Origin: Trebonia sp963767685
GTDB lineage: Bacteria; Actinomycetota; Actinomycetes; Streptosporangiales; Streptosporangiaceae
Assembly (NCBI GenBank): GCA_963767685.1
Contig: CAVYEZ010000002.1
Span: 14,296-78,295 of the forward strand
Direction: 5' to 3'
DNA length: 64,000 bases
This document shows, one piece after another, positions 1-8,551 of the stretch; position 1 is the first letter of the stretch, and every line of letters begins with the position of its first letter. The notes beneath the pieces are model-generated. The model was given only the letters and a program-made list of their open reading frames with translations. It ran no database searches and was not told the origin of the DNA. A program made the translations under genes and the position numbers.

Positions 1-770
1 GCGAGGAAGAACATCGCGAACTTCATCGAGGAGTACTCGGTCATGTGGCCGGCGACGATCTCGCCCTCGCCCTCGGGCAGGTCGAACGGTATCCGGTTGG
101 TCTCGCCGACCATCGTCACCAGGTAGATGATGAAGGAGGGGAACAGCACCCACACGTACCAGAAGTGCGCCTGCGCGTTGACGATCCCCGTCGTCGACAG
201 CGAGCCGGCGTCGAGGAAGACCGCGACGAACGACAGGCCCATCGCGATCTCGTAGCTGATCACCTGGGCGGTCGAGCGCAGCGCGCCGAGGATCGAGTAC
301 GGACCGCGCGAGGCCCAGCCGGCCAGCACGATGCCGTAGACGCCGATCGAGCTCATGGCCAGCACGAGCAGCACCGCCACCGGCAGGTCAGCGACCTGCA
401 GCGGGGTCCAGTGGTGGAAGATCGACGCCAGCGGGCCCCACGGGATGATCGCGAAGCCGACGAACGACGTGGTCGCCGCGATCGCGGGCGCGATGAAGAA
501 CACCAGCTTGTCCACCTTGGTGGGGACGATGTCCTCCTTCAGCGGCAGCTTCAGCGCGTCGGCGATCGGCTGCAGCAGGCCAAAGGGCCCGGCCCGGTTC
601 GGTCCCGGCCGGTTCTGCATGCGGCCGATCACCCGCCGCTCAAACCAGATCATGAAGACGGTCGTAAGCAGCAGGAACACGAAGACGATGGCGACCTTGA
701 GCAGCACCATCCACCAGATGAGCTGGTTGAAGTCGCTCAGCGTCGAGTCCACCGCGAGCGTATGGGGCAT
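1..770 (-). CDS. nuoH: NADH-quinone oxidoreductase subunit H (3' end beyond window)
   Basis: This is the membrane subunit of respiratory complex I next to the quinone chamber. The first 256 codons are visible, from ATG at 770; the gene runs off the left edge. The protein has a hydrophobic N-terminal helix, then the family signature around residues 43-60 (WFERRVIGRMQNRPGPNR), the GLLQPIADALKL segment, and further transmembrane helices. The conserved acidic loop (ETNRIPFDLPEGE) lies near residue 225. The start is 2 bases after the nuoG stop, so translation is probably coupled. It is the last nuo gene visible of the nuoA-H run. Assignment by family motifs is firm. Confidence 0.96.
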   Translation of the reverse strand, partial: MPHTLAVDSTLSDFNQLIWWMVLLKVAIVFVFLLLTTVFMIWFERRVIGRMQNRPGPNRAGPFGLLQPIADALKLPLKEDIVPTKVDKLVFFIAPAIAATTSFVGFAIIPWGPLASIFHHWTPLQVADLPVAVLLVLAMSSIGVYGIVLAGWASRGPYSILGALRSTAQVISYEIAMGLSFVAVFLDAGSLSTTGIVNAQAHFWYVWVLFPSFIIYLVTMVGETNRIPFDLPEGEGEIVAGHMTEYSSMKFAMFFL

Positions 771-772
771 TT

Positions 773-3271
773 CTATTCGGCCCTCCTCAGGGACACCCTG
801 CTGCCGTGGCCCGCGGCGAGGTCCGTGCGGACCGCGGCGCCGGAGCTGTTGGTGGGCAGCCAGACCACGCCCTCGGCCATCTCCGTGACCTCGAGCGGGA
901 CGGTTATCGCGCCGGCCGTGGTCGCCACGGTCACCTTGTCGCCGTCGACGGCCCCGGCCGCGACCGCGGTGGCGGCCGCGACCCTGGCCACGGTGGGCCG
1001 GGCGGTGCCGGCCAGGTACGGCTCGCCGTCCTGCATCCGGCCCGCGTCCACCAGCTGCGCCCAGGTGGCGAGCCGGACGTCCGTCTCTGTCCCCGTGGCT
1101 GGCAGCCCCGCGGCCGACAGCCCCGTGGTTGAGTGCGCAGTGGTCGCCGACGGCGTGGAGTACACCGCGGGCGCGGCCGGGCGGGCGCCCCGCCACGCGC
1201 CGAGGGCGGCGAGCTCGGCCCGCGCGGCGGCCGCGTCGGGCAGCCCCAGGTGGACGTCCATCTCGTCGGCGATCGCGCCGAGCACGTAGAGGTCGGTGCG
1301 GACGCCGGGAACGGTGAGCGCCGGGGCGAACGTGCCGCCGCGACCCTCCCAGTTCACGAACGTCCCGGCCTTCTCGGCGACCGTCGCGACGGGGAAGACC
1401 ACGTCCGCGCGGTCGGTGATCGCGCTGGCCCGCAGCTCGAGCGAGACGATGAACGGCGTCCGGTCGAGCGCGGCCAGCGCGGCGGCCGGGTCGGGGAGGT
1501 CGGCGGCGTCGACGCCGGCGATGACCAGCGCGGCCAGCTCGCCGTTGGCCGCGGCCGCGAGCAGCGCCGAGGTGGAACGCCCGGGCGTGGCCGGCAGCGT
1601 GGCCTTGTTCCAGGCCTTCGCGACTTCCGCGCGCGCCCGGGGATCGCCTACCCAGCGGCCGATCGGCAGCAGGCCGGGCATCGCGCCCGCCTCGACGGCA
1701 CCGCGCTCGCCGGCCCGCCGGGGGATCCACGCCAGCTTCGCGCCGCTGGCGTCCGCGAGCCGCGCGGCGGCCGCGAGCCCCCCGGGCACCTCGGCCAGCC
1801 GCTCGCCGACCAGGATCACCGCACCGGGCTGGGCGAGCAGTTCGGCGGCCCGCGCGATCTCGGCGTCGCTGCCGCCGCCCGCCGCGAGCGCGGTCAGCGT
1901 GCCGGGCTCGGCGCCAGGCACGGTCGGCAGCAGCGTGCCGAAGACCTTCGCGAGCCCCGGCGTGCCGAGCGCCGCGACGGAGAACACCGCGAGGTTGTCC
2001 TTGCGGGCCGCCTTGCGCAGCCGCAGGAACACCATCGGGGACTCGTCCTCGGGCTCGAACCCGGCGAGCAGCACCACCGGCGCGGCCTCGAGGTCGGCGT
2101 AGCTGACCTCGATGTCGCGGCCCGCGACCCGGGCGGCGAGGAACTGCTCTTCCTCCGCCGAGTGAGGCCGGGCGCGCATGTCGATGTCGTTCGTGTCCAG
2201 CGCGAGCCGGGTGAACTTGGCGTAGGCGTAGGCGTCCTCAAGCGTCAGCCGGCCGCCGGTCAGCACGCCGGCCCCGGACGGGCCCTCGCCCGTGTTTGCC
2301 CGAGCGGCGTCGCGAGCGGCGGCCAGGCCGCGCGCGGCAACCGCGAAAGCATGCTGCCACGAAGCCGGCCGGAGGATTCCGTCCTCGTCCCGCACCAGGG
2401 GCGTGGTCAGCCGGTCCGACTGGGTGGCGTAGCTGAAGGCCCACCGGCCCTTGTCGCAGTTCCACTCCTCGTTCACCAGCGGCTCGTCGCCCGCGAGGCG
2501 GCGCAGCACGGCGCCGCGCCTGGTGTCGGTGCGCTGGCGGCACCCGGACGCGCAGTGCTCGCAGACGCTCGGCGTCGACACGAGGTCGAACGGGCGGGAC
2601 TTAAACCGGTACTGGGCGCCGGTCAGCGCGCCGACCGGGCAGACCTGCACCGTGTTGCCGGAGAAGTAGGAGTTGAACGGCTGGCCCGCCGCGGTGCCGA
2701 TGTACTGGCTCGGTCCCCGCTCGAGGAACTCGATGAAGTCGTCGCCCGCGATCTCTTCCGAGGTCCGCACGCAGCGGGTGCAGGAGATGCAGCGCTCCCG
2801 GTCGAGTAGCACCTCGGTCGAGATCGCCACCGGCTTGTCGAACTCCCGCTTCTCCTCGCGGAACCTGGACTCGCCCTGCCCGTTGGCCACGGCCTGGTTC
2901 TGCAGCGGGCACTCGCCGCCCTTGTCGCACATCGGGCAGTCGAGCGGGTGGTTCACCAGCAGCAGTTCCATCACGCCGCGCTGCGCCTTCTCGGCGACCG
3001 GGGAGGTGTACTGCGTCTTGACCACCATGCCGTCGGTGCAGACGGTGGTGCAGGACGCCAGCGGCTTGCGCTGGCCCTCGATGTCCACCAGGCACTGCCG
3101 GCAGGCGCCGATCGGGTCGAGCAGCGGGTGGTCGCAGAACCGCGGGATCGTGATCCCGATCGTCTCGGCGGCCCGGATGACCAACGTGCCCTTGGGCACG
3201 CTGATCTGGTAGCCGTCGATGGTGACGGTCACCGTCTCGGTCGCTGTTGGCTGAACAGTCATCGGTTTCAC
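773..3271 (-). CDS. nuoG: NADH-quinone oxidoreductase subunit G (iron-sulfur subunit)
   Basis: This is the large peripheral-arm subunit of complex I, about 832 residues. The N-terminal 2Fe-2S ferredoxin domain has Cys residues in RFCDH, GACRQC and the following SCTTVC. Then come the HxxxCxxC-type cluster (HPLDCPMCDKGGEC) and a 4Fe-4S motif (RCISCTRC). The CEHCASGC...NCDKGRW pattern near residue 210-250 supplies the four cysteines of the extra N7 cluster seen in some bacteria. A degenerate molybdopterin-oxidoreductase-like domain follows. GTG at 3271 forms a GTGA overlap with the nuoF stop; ATG at 3262 is an alternative start. The C-terminal part is Ala-rich with few marks, which is normal in actinomycetes. 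Confidence 0.96.
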   Translation of the reverse strand: MKPMTVQPTATETVTVTIDGYQISVPKGTLVIRAAETIGITIPRFCDHPLLDPIGACRQCLVDIEGQRKPLASCTTVCTDGMVVKTQYTSPVAEKAQRGVMELLLVNHPLDCPMCDKGGECPLQNQAVANGQGESRFREEKREFDKPVAISTEVLLDRERCISCTRCVRTSEEIAGDDFIEFLERGPSQYIGTAAGQPFNSYFSGNTVQVCPVGALTGAQYRFKSRPFDLVSTPSVCEHCASGCRQRTDTRRGAVLRRLAGDEPLVNEEWNCDKGRWAFSYATQSDRLTTPLVRDEDGILRPASWQHAFAVAARGLAAARDAARANTGEGPSGAGVLTGGRLTLEDAYAYAKFTRLALDTNDIDMRARPHSAEEEQFLAARVAGRDIEVSYADLEAAPVVLLAGFEPEDESPMVFLRLRKAARKDNLAVFSVAALGTPGLAKVFGTLLPTVPGAEPGTLTALAAGGGSDAEIARAAELLAQPGAVILVGERLAEVPGGLAAAARLADASGAKLAWIPRRAGERGAVEAGAMPGLLPIGRWVGDPRARAEVAKAWNKATLPATPGRSTSALLAAAANGELAALVIAGVDAADLPDPAAALAALDRTPFIVSLELRASAITDRADVVFPVATVAEKAGTFVNWEGRGGTFAPALTVPGVRTDLYVLGAIADEMDVHLGLPDAAAARAELAALGAWRGARPAAPAVYSTPSATTAHSTTGLSAAGLPATGTETDVRLATWAQLVDAGRMQDGEPYLAGTARPTVARVAAATAVAAGAVDGDKVTVATTAGAITVPLEVTEMAEGVVWLPTNSSGAAVRTDLAAGHGSRVSLRRAE

Positions 3272-4566
3272 ACCGCCCACGCGGTCGAAGCGGCCGGGTC
3301 GAACGGGCAGCCGCCATTCTTCTGGTGCTGGATGATCTCGTCGCGGAAGTACTTGAGGGCCGAGGTGATCGGCACCGGCACGGCGTCGCCGAGGGCGCAG
3401 AACGCGCGGCCGATGATGTTCTCGCCCACGTCGAGGATCGTTTCCAGGTCCTCGTCGGTGCCCTCGCCGTTCTCCAGCCGCTGGAGCGTCCGCACCATCC
3501 AGTACGAGCCCTCGCGGCACGGCGTGCACTTGCCGCAGGACTCGTGCTGGTAGAACTCCGTCCAGCGGAGCGCGGCCCGCAGCACGCAGGTGGTGTCGTC
3601 GAAGATCTGCAGCGCCCGGGTGCCGAGCATGGACCCGGCGGCGCCCACGCCCTCGAAGTCAAGCGGGACGTCGAGGTGCTCGTGGGTGAGCAACGGGGTG
3701 GACGACCCGCCCGGCGTCCAGAACTTGAGCGGGTGACCGGGCCGGAGCATGCCGCCCGCCAGGTCGATCAGCTCGCGCAGGGTGATGCCGAGCGGGGCCT
3801 CGTACTGCCCGGGGGTCTTCACGTGACCCGACAGGGAGAAGATGCCGAAGCCCTTGGACCGCTCGGTGCCGAGCCCGCTGAACCACCCGGACCCGTTGCC
3901 GATGATCGACGGCACGCTGGCGATCGACTCGACGTTGTTGATGACGGTCGGGCTGGCGTACAGGCCCTCCACCGCCGGGAACGGCGGCCGGTTCCGCGGC
4001 AGGCCGCGGTACCCCTCCAGGGAGGTCAGCAGCGCCGTCTCCTCGCCGCAGATGTAGGCGCCCGCGCCGGCGTGCACCACCAGCTTGAGGTCGAAGCCGC
4101 TGCCGAGGATGTCCTCGCCGAGGTAGCCCGCTTCCTGCGCCTGGGCCACCGCGTACTGCAGCCGCCGGATGACGTGCAGCACCTCGCCGCGCACGTAGAT
4201 GAACGCGTGGCTGGCCCTGATCGCGTAGCAGGTGATGATGATGCCCTCGATGAGCACGTGCGGGTTGGCCATCATCAGCGGGATGTCCTTGCACGTGCCC
4301 GGCTCGGACTCGTCGGCGTTGACCGTCAGGTAGTGCGGCTTGCCGTCGTTCTGCGGGATGAAGGACCATTTCATGCCGGTCGGGAAGCCCGCGCCGCCGC
4401 GGCCGCGGAGCACGGCGTCCTTCACCGTGGCGATCACGTCGTCCGGCTCCATCGCGAGGGCCTTGGGCAGTGCCTTGTACCCGCCGAACCGGCGGTAGCC
4501 CTCGATCGTGAACGAGTCGGGCTGGTCCCAGTTCGCGGTAAGTACCGGGGTGAGGGTGTCGGTCAT
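3268..4566 (-). CDS. nuoF: NADH-quinone oxidoreductase subunit F (NADH/FMN subunit)
   Basis: This 432-residue subunit binds NADH and FMN and carries a 4Fe-4S cluster at the electron entry point of complex I. The FMN/NADH glycine-rich stretch GRGGAGFPTGMKW lies near residue 55, and the acidic ADESEPGTCKD segment follows. The cluster ligands are in ESCGKCTPCREG near residue 350, with the fourth Cys in the following helix region. Length and motif order match the family. ATG at 4566 overlaps the nuoE stop by four bases (ATGA), and the stop overlaps the nuoG start, so the three genes are translationally coupled. Confidence 0.97.
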   Translation of the reverse strand: MTDTLTPVLTANWDQPDSFTIEGYRRFGGYKALPKALAMEPDDVIATVKDAVLRGRGGAGFPTGMKWSFIPQNDGKPHYLTVNADESEPGTCKDIPLMMANPHVLIEGIIITCYAIRASHAFIYVRGEVLHVIRRLQYAVAQAQEAGYLGEDILGSGFDLKLVVHAGAGAYICGEETALLTSLEGYRGLPRNRPPFPAVEGLYASPTVINNVESIASVPSIIGNGSGWFSGLGTERSKGFGIFSLSGHVKTPGQYEAPLGITLRELIDLAGGMLRPGHPLKFWTPGGSSTPLLTHEHLDVPLDFEGVGAAGSMLGTRALQIFDDTTCVLRAALRWTEFYQHESCGKCTPCREGSYWMVRTLQRLENGEGTDEDLETILDVGENIIGRAFCALGDAVPVPITSALKYFRDEIIQHQKNGGCPFDPAASTAWAV

Positions 4567-5468
4567 GAGGACTCCTTGCTGTCCCGGGGGGACGACACTC
4601 CGGAACCGCCCGCCGCCTCATGCTGAGGAGGCAGGCTGCCTTTTTCCGCGGCCCCGATTTCACGGGACGTCTCCGGCTGCCCGGAGTCCGATCCGGAATC
4701 CGATCCGGAATCCGATCCGGAATCCGCCGGCGGCGCCTTCCAGCCTCTTTCCTTGGCCAGCTCAAGGCCGACCAGGCTGGCCGGCCCGGCCGACGGGCCC
4801 TCGGTGGCCTGGCCGTCGCCGAACCCGGCGAGGATCCGGCTGGCCTGCTTCCAGGTGCACAGCCGGCTCGGGCCCCGGGTCGGCACCACCTGCTCGCCCG
4901 CCCGCAGGTCGTCGACCAGCTTCTTCGCCGACTGCGGCGTCTGGTTGTCGAAGAACTCCCAGTTGACCATCACCACGGGGGCGTAGTCGCAGGCCGCGTT
5001 GCACTCCAGGCGCTCCACCGCGACCTTGCCGTCGGGGGACTTGATGTCCCCCTCGTGGGCCTTGCCGCGCGTGTCATTGACGTCGCCGTGGCGGCCGAGG
5101 GCGAGCGGGTCGCCGTGCGGCTCGTCGGCGCCGGCGTCCGGGCGGCCGGCCACGTGCTTGGCGAGCTCGGCGTAGATCTGGTCGCCGCCCATGATCGCGC
5201 AGGTCGTGTTGATGCAGACCCCGACCTGGTACTCGGCGGCGGGCTCGTGCTTGTACATCGTGTAGAAGGTCGCGACCCCGCGCACCTCGGTCTGCGTGAT
5301 GCCGAGCACCTCGGCGCAGAACGCCATCCCCTCGCCGGAGACGTAGCCCTCCTCCGCCTGCACCAGGTAGAGCAGCGGCAGCAGCGCGGACCGCGCCTGC
5401 GGGTACCTTCCGGTAATCTCCGCGGCGTCCGCCTTCAGCCGGGTCAGCGTTTCCTCACTGAACGGCAT
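4563..5468 (-). CDS. nuoE: NADH-quinone oxidoreductase subunit E with low-complexity C-terminal tail
   Basis: This is the thioredoxin-fold 2Fe-2S subunit (N1a) of complex I. Cluster cysteines are in VGVCINTTC near residue 85 and ECNAACDYAP near residue 155. At 301 residues it is longer than most NuoE proteins. About 35 extra hydrophilic residues lie between the two cysteine pairs (from GRPDAGADEP). The last ~65 residues are disordered and Ser/Asp/Gly-rich, containing SDSG units encoded by a 12-base tandem repeat near 4686-4730. ATG at 5468 shares one base with the nuoD stop (TAATG). The core assignment is firm; the tail is probably dispensable. Confidence 0.95.
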   Translation of the reverse strand: MPFSEETLTRLKADAAEITGRYPQARSALLPLLYLVQAEEGYVSGEGMAFCAEVLGITQTEVRGVATFYTMYKHEPAAEYQVGVCINTTCAIMGGDQIYAELAKHVAGRPDAGADEPHGDPLALGRHGDVNDTRGKAHEGDIKSPDGKVAVERLECNAACDYAPVVMVNWEFFDNQTPQSAKKLVDDLRAGEQVVPTRGPSRLCTWKQASRILAGFGDGQATEGPSAGPASLVGLELAKERGWKAPPADSGSDSGSDSGSDSGQPETSREIGAAEKGSLPPQHEAAGGSGVSSPRDSKESS

Positions 5469-6832
5469 TACCGGTCAACGCCTCCAATCACCGGGTCGAT
5501 CGACGCGATCGCCGGGATCACGTCCGCGAGGTTGCCGCCTTCGCACATCAGCGAGACGGCCTGCAAGTGGTGGAACGAGGGGTCGCGCAGGTGCGCGCGG
5601 TACGGCCGCGTTCCGCCGTCGCTGACGACGTGGCAGCCGATCTCGCCCTTGGGCGACTCGATCGGCACGTAGGCCTGGCCCGCCGGCACCCGGAAGCCCT
5701 CGGTCACCAGCTTGAAGTGATGGATGAGGGCCTCCATGGACTGACCCATGATGTGGGCGATGTGCTCGGGTGACGGTCCGAGGCCGTCCGGGCCGAGCGA
5801 CAGCCGGGCGGGCCAGCCGATCTTCGCGTCCTTGATCATCCACGGGTCGTTCGGCACGCTCGCGCGGTCCGCCAGCCGGTCCAGGCACTGCTCGATGATG
5901 CGCAGCGACTCCTGCATCTCGTCCATCCGCACGAGGTAGCGGCCGTAGGCGTCGCAGGTGCCGACCGTCGGGACGTCGAACTCGTAGGTCTCGTAGTCCA
6001 GGTACGGCTGCGACTTCCGCAGGTCCCAGGGCAGTCCGGTCGCGCGCAGGAGCGGCCCGGTCACGCTGAGGGCCATGCAGCCCTCCAGGTCGAGGTAGGC
6101 GATGCCCTGGGTCCTCGCCTTGAACACCGGGTTCGCGTCGATCAGCGTGCGCAGGTCGTGGATCCAGGCCGGGGCCTTGCGCAGGAAGTCGCGGATCGCC
6201 TCGATCCCGCCGGCCGGCAGGTCCTGCGCGACGCCACCGGGGCGGACGAACGCGTGGTTCATCCGCAGCCCGGTGATCAGCTCGAACAGGTCAAGGACGT
6301 TCTCCCGCATGCGGACGCCCTGCAGGAAGATCGTCGTCGCCCCGAGCTCAAGCCCGAACGGGCCGATCCCGCCGAGGTGGGAGGCGATCCGGTTCAGCTC
6401 GAGCAGCAGCACCCGGATCAGCTTGGCCCGCTCGGGCAGCTTGTCCTCGATGCCGAGCAGCCGCTCCACCGACAGGCAGTAGGCCGTCTCGTTGAATATC
6501 GGCGTCAGGTAGTCGGCCCGGGTGACGAACGTGGTGCCCTGCGTCCAGGTGCGGTACTCCAGGTTCTTCTCGATGCCGGTGTGGAGGTAGCCGATCGACG
6601 CGCGGACGTCGGTGACGGTCTCCCCCTCCAGCGTCAGGACCAGCCGGAGCACGCCGTGGGTGGACGGGTGCTGCGGGCCCATGTTGACGACGATCTGCTC
6701 GTTCGAGCCGCGGTCCTCGTCGTTGGTGACCAGCTCGTCCCAGTCACCGCCGGCCACGTTGTAGACGCGTCCCTCGGTGGCCTCGGCCTCGGCGTCGGTT
6801 GCGCCCGCGGTCGCGTGCGTGGTGTCGCTCAT
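5468..6832 (-). CDS. nuoD: NADH-quinone oxidoreductase subunit D
   Basis: This 49-kDa-type subunit forms the quinone pocket of complex I together with NuoB. The protein is 454 residues. The conserved MGPQHPSTHGVLRL block lies near residue 50, with family signatures ESPKGEIGCHVVSDGG and RDPSFHHLQ near the C-terminus. The N-terminal ~30 residues are Ala/Thr/Glu-rich and poorly conserved. ATG at 6832 overlaps the nuoC stop by one base and the stop overlaps nuoE, so it sits in a tightly packed operon. Confidence 0.97.
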   Translation of the reverse strand: MSDTTHATAGATDAEAEATEGRVYNVAGGDWDELVTNDEDRGSNEQIVVNMGPQHPSTHGVLRLVLTLEGETVTDVRASIGYLHTGIEKNLEYRTWTQGTTFVTRADYLTPIFNETAYCLSVERLLGIEDKLPERAKLIRVLLLELNRIASHLGGIGPFGLELGATTIFLQGVRMRENVLDLFELITGLRMNHAFVRPGGVAQDLPAGGIEAIRDFLRKAPAWIHDLRTLIDANPVFKARTQGIAYLDLEGCMALSVTGPLLRATGLPWDLRKSQPYLDYETYEFDVPTVGTCDAYGRYLVRMDEMQESLRIIEQCLDRLADRASVPNDPWMIKDAKIGWPARLSLGPDGLGPSPEHIAHIMGQSMEALIHHFKLVTEGFRVPAGQAYVPIESPKGEIGCHVVSDGGTRPYRAHLRDPSFHHLQAVSLMCEGGNLADVIPAIASIDPVIGGVDR

Positions 6833-7575
6833 TACGAGTACGACCTTCTTTCATCCGGCGGCGGCACCTTGGTGCCGCGGTACTCGACCGGGATGCCGCC
6901 GAGCGGGTAGTCCTTGCGCCCCGGGTGGCCCAGCCAGTCGTCGGGCATCTCGATCCTGGTGAGCGCGGGGTGCCCGTCGAAGATGATCCCGAAGAAGTCC
7001 CAGGTCTCCCGCTCATGCCAGTTGGCCGCCGGGTAAATACTCGTCACCGACGGCACGTGCCGGTCCGCGTCGGGGGTGCTTACCTCGAGCCGCAGCCGCC
7101 GGTTGTGCGTGATCGATACCAGGTGGTAAACGGCGCGCAGCTCGCGGCCGGCCTCGGCCGGGTAGTGCACGCCGGACACGCCGGAGAAGATCTCGAAGCG
7201 CAGCGCCGGGTCGTGCAGCAGCTTGTCGGCCACCGCGACCAGGTGCTCGCGGCGCACGTGGAAGGTGAGCTCGCCGCGGTCCACGACGACCCGCTCGACC
7301 GCGTCCGCGAAGCCGCTCCCGTCCGCGGCCAGCGCGACGCCGAGCGCCTGGGCCACCGCGTCGAAGTAGCCCCCGTAAGGCGGCTCGGAGGCCGGCGGCG
7401 GCGGCTTGAGCACCTGCAGGCCGCCGTACCCGGACGTGTCCGGGGTGTCGTGCACGCCGAACATGCCGGTGCGGACCACCGGGGCGGCGAGCCGCTCCTC
7501 GCCCAGCTTGGCCGGGAGCGACTCGTTCTCCTCGGCCTCCTCGGCGGGCGGCTGCCCGCCCGAGGGGGTGGTCAT
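6832..7575 (-). CDS. nuoC: NADH-quinone oxidoreductase subunit C
   Basis: This is the 30-kDa subunit of the complex I peripheral arm, 247 residues. The diagnostic stretch ERETWDFFGIIFDGHP followed by RIEMPDDW and HPGRKDYPLGG occupies residues ~190-230. The first ~80 residues are variable and Pro/Glu-rich, as in other actinomycetes. ATG at 7575 overlaps the nuoB stop by four bases. It is unfused from NuoD. Confidence 0.96.
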   Translation of the reverse strand: MTTPSGGQPPAEEAEENESLPAKLGEERLAAPVVRTGMFGVHDTPDTSGYGGLQVLKPPPPASEPPYGGYFDAVAQALGVALAADGSGFADAVERVVVDRGELTFHVRREHLVAVADKLLHDPALRFEIFSGVSGVHYPAEAGRELRAVYHLVSITHNRRLRLEVSTPDADRHVPSVTSIYPAANWHERETWDFFGIIFDGHPALTRIEMPDDWLGHPGRKDYPLGGIPVEYRGTKVPPPDERRSYS

Positions 7576-8141
7576 AGCTCACTCCCAAGGTCATTGATGC
7601 CGGCGCTGACCCGCAGCGGGAGCAGGTTCAGCCGCGCTTCCTCAAGCTCGGTGATCTCCTCGTCGCGGTCGGGGCCGAGCTTCGTGTTCATGATCTTGTC
7701 GTGCAGCTTGAAGATCGAGTCCATCAGCATCTCCGGCCGCGGCGGGCAGCCGGGCAGGTAGATGTCCACCGGGACGATGTGGTCCACGCCCTGCACGATG
7801 GCGTAGTTGTTGAACATGCCGCCGCTCGACGCGCAGACGCCCATCGAGATGACCCACTTGGGCTCGGCCATCTGGTCGTAGATCTGCCGCAGCACCGGCG
7901 CCATCTTCTGGCTGACCCGCCCGGCGACGATCATCAGGTCGGCCTCGCGGGGAGTTGACCCGGTCTTCTCCATGCCGAACCGGGCCAGGTCGTGCCGCGG
8001 GCCCCCGGTCATCATCAACTCGATCGCGCAGCACGCCAGCCCGAACGTGGCCGGCCAGACCGAGCGGGCCCGGGCCCACCCGACTACCTTCTCGACCGAG
8101 GTCAGCAGGACGCCGCTCGGCAGCTTCTCTTCGATGCCCAT
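7572..8141 (-). CDS. nuoB: NADH-quinone oxidoreductase subunit B
   Basis: This 189-residue subunit carries the terminal 4Fe-4S cluster N2 that reduces quinone. Its ligands are visible: the adjacent pair in GLACCAIE, then GVCASSGG and PGCPPRPE. ATG at 8141 (MGIEEKLP) was chosen because it lies 2 bases after the nuoA stop and matches the usual N-terminus. ATG at 8153 would overlap nuoA by 10 bases. Confidence 0.96.
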   Translation of the reverse strand: MGIEEKLPSGVLLTSVEKVVGWARARSVWPATFGLACCAIELMMTGGPRHDLARFGMEKTGSTPREADLMIVAGRVSQKMAPVLRQIYDQMAEPKWVISMGVCASSGGMFNNYAIVQGVDHIVPVDIYLPGCPPRPEMLMDSIFKLHDKIMNTKLGPDRDEEITELEEARLNLLPLRVSAGINDLGSEL

Positions 8142-8143
8142 CG

Positions 8144-8506
8144 CTAGTCCCATTCCAGGCCGCCGCGCCGCCAGACATAGGCGTACGCGACGAGCACGGT
8201 GATTACGAAGGTGACCATCTCGACCAGGCCGAACACGCCCAGCTGGCCGAAGGTCACCGCCCACGGGTAGAGGAAAACGATCTCGATGTCGAAGACGATG
8301 AACAGCATCGCGGTCAGGTAGTACTTGACCGGGACCTTGCCACCGCCAAGCGGGATCGGGGTCGGCTCGATGCCGCACTCGTACGCGTCGAGCTTGGCCT
8401 TGTTCCAGCGCTTGGGCCCCATCTGCATGCCCGCGAATACCAGCGTGAACACGGCGAAGCCGGCGGCGAGCAGGAACAGCACGAGGATCGGTATGTACAC
8501 CTTCAC
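8144..8506 (-). CDS. nuoA: NADH-quinone oxidoreductase subunit A
   Basis: This is a small three-helix membrane subunit of complex I, 120 residues. The conserved loop KLDAYECGIEPTP follows the first helix, and ...YYLTAMLFIVFDIEIVFLYPWA marks the second. The GTG start at 8506 is preceded by a strong AGGAAGGGGG ribosome binding site. It opens the nuo run 45 bases after the upstream flavoprotein gene, so co-transcription with that gene is likely. Confidence 0.96.
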   Translation of the reverse strand: MKVYIPILVLFLLAAGFAVFTLVFAGMQMGPKRWNKAKLDAYECGIEPTPIPLGGGKVPVKYYLTAMLFIVFDIEIVFLYPWAVTFGQLGVFGLVEMVTFVITVLVAYAYVWRRGGLEWD

Positions 8507-8551
8507 CGTGAATTCGCCCCCTTCCTGTGGTCATTCATCCTAGGCACCGGG

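Noticed and set aside
45..2809. Long plus-strand frames opposite nuoG and nuoH
   Set aside because: They are Arg/Gly/Ala-rich shadow frames produced by high GC at third positions of the nuo genes.
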